A DNA stretch of 64,000 nucleotides from Gordionus sp. m RMFG-2023. Its lineage: Eukaryota > Nematomorpha > Gordioida > Chordodea > Parachordodidae. The stretch is from assembly GCF_954871325.1 (NCBI RefSeq), contig NC_088775.1:66255561-66319560 (forward strand), in the 5' to 3' direction. The notes below the pieces were generated by a model that saw only the letters and a list, made by a program, of their open reading frames with translations, had not been told where the DNA came from and did not search any database. Positions 54,166-64,000 of the stretch are shown here, one piece after another; position 1 is the stretch's first letter, and every line of letters starts with the position of its first letter. Both the position numbers and the translations under genes were made by a program.

Positions 54166-57100
54166 AGGTCTAAAAGTCGAAAGGCTGCATGATACGAAAG
54201 GCTAAAAAATAATATTGAAAATAAAAATAACACAGAAAATGATTAATGTGTAATTTGATTGATTTATTGCTTTTTTTACGAGAAAAATATTATAATAACA
54301 TTACATTATAATATATTAAAAAAATGGAAATTTTAAGATCTTTTCAATTTTTTTATTAATTCTTTGAAATAGGTTTTATTTTATTTAATTTTATTAATTT
54401 TTAATTTATATTTTTAATTAAATTATATTTATTTATTTAAAAAAAATGGAATATAATATATTAAAAAAATGGAAATTTTAAGATCTTTTCAATTTTTTTA
54501 TTAATTCTTTGAAATAAATTGCGGTTTTATTTTTATTTTTATTTAATTTTTATTTTTAATTAAATTATATTTGGTTATTTTAAAAAAATGGATTATAATA
54601 TTTCAATTTTTTTATTAATTCTTTGAAATAAATTGCGATTATAATTTTATTTAATTTCATTAATTTTTAATTTAAATTTTTAATTTAAATTTTTAATTAA
54701 ATTATTTGGTTATTTTAAAATAATGGAATTTTTAAAATTATATGTATATTCTATTTAAGTTTTTTTTCAAAACTAAATTGATAGTAAGTATAACGTTATT
54801 GTGAGTACTGGATTAGGGAAAAGGCTAACATCTTATATGCAATTTTGAATATTTTTATATCATTCTACTCAGAATTAAATTTCCTATCTAAATATGCTTT
54901 GATGTATTTTTTCACGTTATTGGTTCAAAAAATAAATTTTAAAAATTTTTTTGTGGTAAAAACGTTGGAAGGGAAAAGGCTAACATCTTATATGCAATTT
55001 TGAATATTTTTATATCATTCTACTCAGAATTAAATTTCCTATCCAATTGTGCTTAGATGTATTTTTTTACGTTTCCGGTTCAAAAAATAACATTTTTGTC
55101 GCGAAAACGTTCGAAGGGAAAAGGCTAACATCTTAAGTTTAATTTTATAAATTTTTATATCATTGAACTCAGAATTAAATTTCCTATCTAAATATGCTTT
55201 GATGTAATTTTTTACTTTATCGGTTCAAAAAATAAATTTTAAAAATTTTTTTGTGGTAAAAACGTTGGAAGGGAAAAGGCTAACATCTTATATGCAATTT
55301 TGAATTATCATTCTACTCAGAATTAAATTTCCTATCCAATTATGCTTAGATGTATTTTTTTACGTTTTCGGTTCAAAAAATAACATTTTTGTCGCGAAAA
55401 CGTTCGAAGGGAAAAGGCTAACATCTTAAGTTTAATTTTATAAATTTTTATATCATTGAACTCAGAATTAAATTTTCTATCTAAATATGCTTAATTAAAC
55501 TTAAGATGTTAGCCTTTTCCCTTCGAACGTTTTCGCGACAAAAATGTTATTTTTTGAACCGGAAACGTAAAAAAATACATCTAAGCATAATTGGATAGGA
55601 AATTTAATTCTGAGTAGAATGATATAAAAATATTCAAAATTGCATATAAGATGTTAGCCTTTTCCCTTCCAACGTTTTTACCACAAAAAAATTTTTAAAA
55701 TTTATTTTTTGAACCAATAACGTAAAAAAATACATCAAAGCATATTTAGATAGGAAATTTAATTCTGAGTTCAATGATATAAAAATTTATAAAATTAAAC
55801 TAAAGATGTTAGCCTTTTCCCTTCGAACGTTTTCGCGACAAAAATGTTATTTTTTGAACCGGAAACGTAAAAAAATACATCTAAGCATAATTGGATAGGA
55901 AATTAATTCTGAGTAGAATGATATAAAAATATTCAAAATTGCATATAAGATGTTAGCCTTTTCCCTTCCAACGTTTTTACCACAAAAAAATTTTTAAAAT
56001 TTATTTTTTGAACCGATAACGTAAAAAACTACATCAAAGCATATTTAGATAGGAAATTTAATTCTGAGTTTAATGATATAAAAATTTATAAAATTAAACT
56101 TAAGATGTTAGCCTTTTCCCTTCGAACGTTTTCGCGACAAAAATGTTATTTTTTGAACCGGAAACGTAAAAAAATACATCTAAGCATAATTGGATAGGAA
56201 ATTTAATTCTGAGTAGAATGATATAAAAATATTCAAAATTGCATATAAGATGTTAGCCTTTTCCCTTCCAACGTTTTTACCACAAAAAAATTTTTAAAAT
56301 TTATTTTTTGAACCGATAACGTAAAAAATTACATCAAAGCATATTTAGATAGGAAATTTAATTCTGAGTTCAATGATATAAAAATTTATAGAATTAAACT
56401 AAAGATGTTAGCCTTTTCCCTTCGAACGTTTTCGCGACAAAAATGTTATTTTTTGAACCGGAAACGTAAAAAAATACATCTAAGCATAATTGGATAGGAA
56501 ATTTAATTCTAAGTAGAATGATATAAAAATATTCAAAATTTGCATATAAGATGTTAGCCTTTTCCCTTCCAACGTTTTTACCACAAAAAAATTTTTAAAA
56601 TTTATTTTTTGAACCAATAACGTGAAAAAATACATCAAAGCATATTTAGATAGGAAATTTAATTCTGAGTAGAATGATATAAAAATATTCAAAATTGCAT
56701 ATAAGATGTTAGCCTTTTCCCTAATCCAGTACTCACAATAACGTTATACTTACTATCAATTTAGTTTTGAAAAAAAACTTAAATAGAATATACATATAAT
56801 TTTAAAAATTCCATTATTTTAAAATAACCAAATAATTTAATTAAAAATTTAAATTAAAAATTAATGAAATTAAATAAAATTATAATCGCAATTTATTTCA
56901 AAGAATTAATAAAAAAATTGAAATATTATAATCCATTTTTTTAAAATAACCAAATATAATTTAATTAAAAATAAAAATTAAATAAAAATAAAAATAAAAA
57001 TAAAACCGCAATTTATTTCAAAGAATTAATAAAAAAATTGAAAAGATCTTAAAATTTCCATTTTTTTAATATATTATATTCCATTTTTTTTAAATAAATA

Positions 57101-57372
57101 AATATAATTTAATTAAAAATATAAATTAAAAATTAATAAAATTAAATAAAATTAAAACCGTAATTTATTTCAAAGAATTAATAAAAAATTTGAAAAGATC
57201 TTAAAATTTCCATTTTTTTAATATATTATAATATAATGTTATTATAATATTTTTCTCGTAAAAAAAGCAATAAATCAATCAAATTACACATTAATCATTT
57301 TCTTTGTTATTTTTATTTTCAATATTATTTTTTAGCCTTTCGTATCATGCAGCCTTTCGACTTATAGACCTA
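54166..57372. repeat. 3.2-kb foldback palindrome with internal dimeric tandem repeats
   Basis: The ends AAGTCGAAAGGCTGCATGAT (left) and its complement (right, near 57,340-57,360) define the arms. The outer arms of about 0.63 kb (to 54,800 and from 56,740) are inverted AT-rich copies. The inner arms are arrays of two alternating monomers, one with CGCGAAAACGTTCGAAGGGA and one with GGTAAAAACGTTGGAAGGGA, both joined by AAAGGCTAACATCTTA. The dimer is about 300-320 bp. The orientation flips near 55,495; about four monomers lie left of the flip and eight right. It is non-coding and looks like a foldback-type element with few differences between arms. Confidence 0.88.
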
Positions 57373-57655
57373 CCCAAAAAATAATATAAAAAAAATAACA
57401 TAAAAAAATAACATAAAAAAATAACATAAAAAAAATAACATAAAAAAAATAACATAAAAAAAATAACATAAAAAAAATAACATAAAAAAAATAACATAAA
57501 AAAAATAACATAAAAAAAATAACATAAAAAAAATAACATAAAAAAAATAACATAAAATAAATAACATAAAAAAATAACATAAAAAAAATAACATAAAAAA
57601 ATAACATAAAAAAAATAACATAAAAAAAATAACATAAAAAAATAACAAAAATAAA
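57373..57655 (+). repeat. AAAAAAATAACAT microsatellite, about twenty copies
   Basis: A 12- to 13-bp unit, AAAAAAATAACAT, is repeated to about 57,650. On the minus strand all three frames are open and give Phe/Leu/Cys/Tyr-rich peptides that are artefacts of the repeat. Confidence 0.93.
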
Positions 57656-58039
57656 ATAAAATAAAAATAATATACCCCGAGAGTGGCAGTAACCAAAATA
57701 ACATGTACAAATAAAATTTAAAAACAAAAAAATAAAATATTATTAAAAAATATATATGAGGGTATAAATAATAATTTATTTATAAATTCTAAATTTGTGT
57801 TTTTTTCCATTTATAGCATGGGTATATAAGCATAAATAATATAAAATAATAATTTATAAAATTACATTAAACAAATTCAATATAATAATAAATAAAAATA
57901 TAAAAAATGAATCAATCCTTTTTTTTATGTTATTTTTTTATGGCTGATTCTGATTATTTAATATCCATAATCTTTTTTTGCAATTTCATAACGCGGGTAG
58001 AAGATAAACAAGAGTCTGCCATACCGATGCAATATGTGT
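57656..58039. other. AT-rich spacer, no gene seen
   Basis: Nothing recognisable; a further single ATGTTATTTTTT-like phrase occurs near 57,930. Confidence 0.5.
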
Positions 58040-58565
58040 CGTAGATCTTTGACTCAAAAACAAGCTGAATTTCGGACTAAGCCGGCTTGGCTCAGACGTT
58101 TAAAAATAAATTTCGGCTCCAAAAATGGCTTGAGCCAAGTCATGAGCCGACTCGAACCAGCCGACTAATTTGGCTCAAAGAGCCGGCTTGAGTCAATTTT
58201 CGACTCAAAAATTAGATAAGTTGGCTTAGCCGTTTAACAACACTAATCTAATAAATAAATTTTGGCGTAAAAGGGGCTTGAAGCAACTCCTTAGCCTGCT
58301 TAAGCCGACTCGAACTAGCCAACGAAATGGCTCAACGAGGAGGTTTGAACCTTAGTCAATTTTCGACTCAAAAACTGGCTGAGTTTAAGACTAAGCCGGC
58401 TTGGCTCAGCCGTTTAGCAACACTTACACTAATCTCAAATAAATATATTTCGCCACAATAATCGGCTTGAGTGAGCCAACGACTTGAGCCTGAGCCAATT
58501 TTTTGGCTCAAAAACTGACTGAGTTTTCAGCTAAGCCGGCTTGGCTCAACCGTTTAACAACACTA
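58040..58565 (-). repeat. Three tandem GC-rich termini ending TTTAACAACACTA
   Basis: Three successive blocks, each with CTAAGCCGGCTTGGCTC and ending GTTTAACAACACTA or GTTTAGCAACACTT (near 58,240, 58,425 and 58,565). They are inverted relative to 51,642-51,850. Together they could be the right end of a large composite element or a local pile-up of related MITEs. Confidence 0.7.
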
Positions 58566-58609
58566 GTCGAGTCAAGATGTATATTATACATAGCCATTAA
58601 TTGAAAAAT

Positions 58610-59870
58610 TATAAAACAAAAAAAAATTGGAAGTTTCATTTCAATTATTATTTTTGAGTTATGATGTCCATTCTCAGTTTAGTTATTTTTTTTTAGATTT
58701 TTGAATTTAAAAAATTTATTTTTCATTTTTTTTATTCTTTTTGTGTAAACTAACTTATATAAACATAAAAAAAAAATTTGAAATTTCCATCATTATTTTT
58801 GGGTTATGATGTCCATTCTCAGTTAAGTCATTTTTTTCAAGATTTTTGGGATTTAAAAAATTTATTATTTTTTGATTCAATTTGTGTAAACTAACTTATT
58901 TAAACATAAAATTAAAAAAAATTGAAATTTTCATCATTATTTTTGAGTTATGATGTCCATTCTTCAGTTTCATTTTTTTTAGATTTTGGGGGTTTAAAAA
59001 ATTTATTATTTTTTTTTTGATTCTAATTTATATAAACATAAAATAAAAAAAACTTGAAATTTCCATCATTATTTTTGGGTTATGATGTCCATTTTCAGTT
59101 TAGTCATTTTTTTCAAGATTTTTGGGATTTAAAAAAATTTTTTTTTAATTCTTTTCGTGTAAACTAACTTATATAAACATAAAATAAAAAAAATTTGAAA
59201 TTTTTATCATTATTTCTGGGAAGTCCATTCTCAGTTTTGTCATTTTTTTAAGATTTTTGGGATTTAAAAAATTTATTATTATTTTTTTATTCTTTTTGTG
59301 TAAACTAACTTATATAAACATAAAATAAAAAAAATTTTAAATTTCCATCATATTTTTGGGTTATGATGTCCATTCTCAGTTTAGTCATTTTTTTCAAGAT
59401 TTTTGGGATTTAAAAAATTTATTATTTTTTGATTCAATTTGTCTAAACTAACTTATTTAAACATAAAATAAAAAAAATTTGAAATTTCCAACATTATTTT
59501 TGGGATTCTCAGTTTTGTCATTTTTTTCAAGATTTTTGGGATTTAAAAAATTTATTATTATATTTTTATTCTTTTTGTGTAAACTAACTTATATAAACAT
59601 AAAATATAAAAAATTTGAAATTTCCATCATTATTTTTGGGTTATGATGTCCATTCTCAGTTTTGTCAATTTTTTCAAGATTTTTGGGATTTAAAAAATTT
59701 ATTATTATTATTTTATTCTTTTTGTGTAAACTAACTTATATAAATATAAAATAAAAAAAATTTGAAATTTCCCTCATTATTTTTGAGTTATGATGTCCAT
59801 TCTCAGTTTAGTCATTTTTTTGATATTTATGGGGTTTAAAAAATATATTATTTTTTTATGTAGACTTTAC
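58610..59870 (+). repeat. Tandem array of a ~145-bp unit, about nine copies
   Basis: Each unit reads TTATGATGTCCATTCTCAGT, then TTTTTCAAGATTTTTGGGAT, TTTTTGTGTAAACTAACTTA and TTTGAAATTTCCATCATTAT. Copies are similar with small gaps. The last unit lies within the left arm of the palindrome that follows. Confidence 0.92.
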
Positions 59871-61738
59871 ATTATCTCAAACAAAAAAATTTGAAGTTAA
59901 GTAGTCGTAATTGTTTTATTTTTCTCCTTTAAATTCTTAATTTTTTGTTGTTGTTTTGGTTATGACATTCAAATTCTAGTTTTTATATTTTTTGTTAATG
60001 ACATTGAACTATACAAATTCTAATTGTTAATGACATTATACAAGTTACAATTTATTTCAAAAGGTCATTTTGACCTTCGGTGATAATCTAAATTAAATTT
60101 TTTATTATATAAACAAAGAATTTTTTTTTTATTTTCAGTGAAAAATAAATTTGATTCTTTAATAAAATAAACTTGGTTCACGTTATTAAAATATATCATG
60201 GGATTCTTTGATAAAATAAACTTGATTCTTATAATTCCTTCGAATATTATAAGGAACTTCCAGAAAACAACATGGTGACAGTCCGCTACATACTCGATGA
60301 AATCGTAAATAAATATATATAAAACAGGTTCCCAATAATAATTTTAATATAAATATTGAATTTCCGATATACTCAGGCAATGGCGATCTTTTTTTAAGTA
60401 GATTCGAAGACATATTTAAGGATGCTCAAATATCAGACATAAAAGAAGCTGGATCCTTCACAAGAAGATTACCAGACGAAGAATATATAAACTCAAATCG
60501 ATATGTTCACCTACCGACTTCATCAATCCATCGATATTGATTAAAAAAATTCAGGTTATTACACCCGAGGAAATCTACAAGTTCGAACTTATTATTATTT
60601 AACGCAGCTGTAAGTAAAAATGAAAGTTACATCAGTTGGGTAAGTAAATTATGCATTTTAAAAAATGACTAGACGATAGTAGAGTTATTGAAAAAGTAAA
60701 AATTTTGTCCATCAGCAAAAATATTAGGCAGTAAAATACGTAAAAAGAAAACATTACATTAGCAGAAGTTCTTACTTTAAGAGATGATTTTGATGAGTTA
60801 GAATTGTAACTTTCATTTTTACCTTGTACAGCTGCGTTAAATAATAATAAGTTCGAACTTGTAGATTTCCTCGGGTGTAATAACCTGAATTTTTCAATCA
60901 ATATCGATGGATTGATGAAGTCGGTAGGTGAACATATCGATTTGAGCTTGATATATTCTTCGTCTGGTAATCTTCTTGTGAAGGATCCAGCTTCTTTTAT
61001 GTCTGATATCTGAGCATCCTTAGATATGTCTTCGAATCTACTTAAAAAAGATCGCCATTGCCTGAGTATATCGGAAATTCAATATTTATATTAAAATTAT
61101 TATTGGGAACCTGTTTTATATATATTTATTTACGATTTCATCGAGTATGTAGCGGACTGTCACCATGTTGTTTTCTGGAAGTTCCTTATAATATTCGAAG
61201 GAATTATAAGAATCAAGTTTATTTTATCAAAGAATCCCATGATATATTTTAATAACGTGAACCAAGTTTATTTTATTAAATAATCAAATTTATTTTTCAC
61301 TGAAAATAAAAAAAAAATTCTTTGTTTATATAATAAAAAATTTAATTTAGATTATCACCGAAGGTCAAAATGACCTTTTGAAATAAATTGTAACTTGTAT
61401 AATGTCATTAACAATTAGAATTTGTATAGTTCAATGTCATTAACAAAAAATATAAAAACTAGAATTTGAATGTCATAACCAAAACAACAACAAAAAATTA
61501 AGAATTTAAAGGAGAAAAATAAAACAATTACGACTACTTAACTTCAAATTTTTTTGTTTGAGATAATGTAAAGTCTACATAAAAAAATAACATATTTTTT
61601 AAACCCCATAAATATCAAAAAAATGACCAAACTGAGAATGGACATCATAACTCAAAAATAATGAGGGAAATTTCAAATTGTTTTTATTTTATGTTTATAT
61701 AAGTTAGTTTACACAAAAAGAATAAAATAATAATAATA
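59700..61738. repeat. 2-kb near-perfect palindrome: ~930-bp arms, ~175-bp spacer
   Basis: The left arm (59700-60630) and right arm (60806-61738) are inverted copies; over the stretch 60,186-60,395 against 61,058-61,252 they are essentially identical. The outer part of each arm is one and a half units of the 145-bp array. The inner part carries a piece of retroelement gag-like sequence (plus strand of the left arm: FPIYSGNGDLFLSRFEDIF, resembling gypsy gag openings). The near identity means a recent inverted duplication or ongoing conversion. Confidence 0.88.
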
Positions 61739-61749
61739 CAGAAGATGAA

Positions 61750-64000
61750 ACAACTGTGAAACATTTAAAAAGGCAAAGAGGTAGGGAAACAGAAGAAAAT
61801 TAATAGATGGTGAGATATGGAGACCATGACGAAAGACAAAATTTACAATCTAATTACGATAACAGACAACGATGGACAACAAGTGGTCATGACTTTCAAA
61901 GAAATTATTATCAAGGAAATAATTAAAATCCTAGATACCAGAACTATAATGCGAGTTATTACAACAACGTCAGGGCAAACTACCCAGGATCGTACAATAA
62001 TTTTTCAAGATTTGATAATAGAACTTTATATTAACAATAACTATAATAACCATCGATTTAATAATGTTTATAATTACAGATATAACAGACATTATAACGT
62101 TTCAAGATTTATTCAAAGACATAACAATAATCATAATATTGGAAATCAAGGAAGAAATCAAGTATGCAATTGTAGATATCATAACAACGATAATAATCAA
62201 TCACGATACACAAACAAAGTAAACACTGTAAATATAGAAGAGATAAAAGAATCGATAATGGTAGTATAGAGAAAAAAGAATATAATTTATATAATTTGGA
62301 CATAAACAATATGGATGCCGATAATGATAACACAGTTAATGATGCATGTAAAGTTACAGTATATTGGAATGGCGTTCCAATATTAATGCAAATAGATACA
62401 GGTTCTAGATTCAGCATCCTACCGATTCATATTGCAAGAAAGATTGGAAAAATCTTATCCGATTCATATTGCAAGAAAGATTGGAATAAAAATCTTAAAT
62501 AAATCGGATACTAAATTAACTGGATACGATGTAAAATTGATAAAAGTGTTAAGTAATGTCCAAGTAATGGCAAAATTTGAGGACAAAACCCAAATCTTAA
62601 ATGCTTATATGGTCCAAAGTGACAAGATTGCACTTTTAGGAAGGACCTGGATAACCGTTTTTAGAAATATATTAGATACATTTGTGAATCTAATCGAGGA
62701 AGATTATGAAAATACTATATAAGAATTAATTCCACAAACGAATACAGAAGAGATGGTACAAAAAATAGATGGTGAAATAATTGATGATAAATTATGGGAC
62801 ATACCAATAAATTTTAAAAGAATAGTTAGAGAATAGTATTGACAAAGAATTAATTGAAGTAATTAACAATATAAAGAATCATGAACAGATAAAGAACATA
62901 ATATATAAAAATATAGAGTTGGAACTGAGCTTAATTAAAGATTGTCTCTTTAAAGAAAATAGGATAATAATACCACATATGAGAAAAGAGATGTTGCAAG
63001 AGTTGAATAATGGTCATCTAGGTTCTGGGAAAACGAAATCATTAGCGAGAGATTATACTTGTGGTGGCCTGGTAGAAACGCTGAAATAGATCAGGAGGTA
63101 AAAAATTGTGATACATGTAATAAATATGCGGATAATCCTCACAATATACAAAGCCCATGGGAAACAGCAACAAAAATATTCGAACGTGTGCACATAGATT
63201 TTGCGCAATATGTGTCGACGCATTTAGCAAGTTCTCTATTATTAAAAGAATGAGAAACATAACAACAGAATCAACAATTAAAGAATTGATGAAAATAATC
63301 AGCTTATTTGGTATACCTGAAAAAATAGTGAGTAATAATGGAACTAACTTTACTAGTAACTTATTCAAATTTTGTGGAGATCATGGAATTGAACATATAC
63401 TCATCGCACTTCACCACCAACAGTCCAATGGTCAGTGTGAACGAATGATAAGATCTATGAAGATGAGTATGAAAAGGAACATGGAGAGTAACAATAAAAT
63501 AGACTTATATATAGCTTTAGAAAAGTTCTTATTTAATTATCGAAACCTTGAACGCAACAACCAACATGATACCAAGAAAAGTAATGTTTTCGAGTATAAG
63601 AACCAGATAAGATTTAATTAAACCACAAGAAGATAAAGTGAATGAAGTAAATCGAAAATTATCGTCAAATAGAAATATCGTGTGGGTGACAAAGTTTGGT
63701 ATAAAACTTTCAAGGAAAACATTTGGGACAAAGGTACGGTAACACGTAAAGATGGGAATTTATCATATGAATAGATACTGGAAACAAAATTCTAAAAAGA
63801 CATTTAGACCAGATTAAAAAAAGATCAACGAATATTATATCTCTAAATAATGGTACAACAGATTTGAAAACAAATGTTAATAATACAATACCTTATACTC
63901 TAAATTTTAGAGGAAAGAAATGATGACGAACCAGTACGAAATCAAAGTATACAAGTACAAGAACAGAGTCTTAACAGTAAAAGACCAATCAGAAATATAA
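61750..64000 (+). mobile_element. Decayed Ty3/gypsy element, runs off the window end
   Basis: On the plus strand the parts appear in this order: an Asn/Tyr-rich gag-like region (61,817-62,269), an aspartic protease with VPILMQIDTGSRFSILPI near 62,370-62,430, and an integrase with YLWWPGRNAEIDQE-like zinc-binding sequence near 63,055 (CDTCNKY, then FERVHIDFA). The catalytic block follows with SIIKRMRNITTES, IVSNNGTNFTSNLFKF and HQQSNGQCERMIRSMK. The reverse transcriptase is missing or unrecognisable. It resembles the K02A2.6-like group of gypsy elements. It has many breaks, no LTR is visible in the window, and it looks old. Confidence 0.8.

Noticed and set aside
53951-54166. Minus-strand hydrophobic ORF that looks like a membrane protein
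   Set aside because: Same microsatellite artefact; no homology.
57345-57727. Three long overlapping minus-strand frames rich in Phe, Leu, Cys and Tyr
   Set aside because: They are translations of the AAAAAAATAACAT microsatellite; all three frames are open because the repeat lacks stops.
51642-58565. Treating the whole region as a Polinton-like element because of its long inverted structure
   Set aside because: No polymerase, integrase, ATPase or capsid-like coding sequence is present; the content is only repeat arrays.
1-64000. rRNA genes and canonical tRNA genes
   Set aside because: None recognised by eye; the only tRNA-like stretch (43.9 kb) lacks a convincing cloverleaf.

Overview
This is a eukaryotic, very AT-rich window from an invertebrate animal genome; I cannot name the species. 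It is made mostly of nested and decayed transposable elements, with one convincing host gene. The animal placement rests on the mix of P-element/THAP9-like, hAT, Ty3/gypsy and APE-type non-LTR elements and on a metazoan-like AKTIP (Fused Toes) homologue. A striking genome trait is intron size: five of the seven confidently inferred GT-AG introns are 40-44 nt and one is 42 nt in the same class, with a single 70-nt exception; they occur both in the transposase at the left edge and in the AKTIP-like gene.

Layout. 0-1.7 kb: C-terminal two thirds of a P-element/THAP9-like transposase with four mini-introns and few disabling changes. 2.9-12 kb: a T-rich tract with tandem modules of about 113 bp and about 665 bp, leading into a LINE endonuclease/reverse transcriptase ORF (9.1-12.0 kb). 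12.6 kb: hAT transposase tail. 14.9-20.6 kb: a nearly whole Ty3/gypsy element on the minus strand with 469/474-bp LTRs, a 5-bp target duplication, a Lys-type primer site and an 80-bp satellite lying between two copies of its polypurine tract. 23.5-27.1 kb and 28.0-32.1 kb: two related DNA transposons with 0.7-0.8 kb terminal inverted repeats that encode the same uncharacterised DDE-like transposase family; the second is interrupted by a short LTR element. 34.1-35.0 kb: the AKTIP/FTS-like host gene (minus strand), with two hairpins just upstream and an inverted pair of GC-rich repeats on either side.

35.8-40.2 kb: a second, decayed LINE copy and two tandem hAT remnants. 41-44 kb: a gypsy integrase fossil, an RTE/BovB-like LINE fragment and a tRNA-like segment. 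44-48.7 kb: arrays of a satellite built on the palindrome TGACAATTGTCA, in opposite orientations about 3 kb apart. 49.7-51.5 kb: an hAT element with a perfect 8-bp target duplication. 51.6-58.6 kb: a composite region bounded by matching GC-rich termini, holding another satellite array and a 3.2-kb hairpin-forming palindrome. 58.6-61.7 kb: a 145-bp tandem array running into a near-perfect 2-kb palindrome. 61.7-64 kb: a decayed gypsy element.

Most genes here do not work together; they are independent mobile elements. The AKTIP-like gene is the only one I would expect to serve the host.
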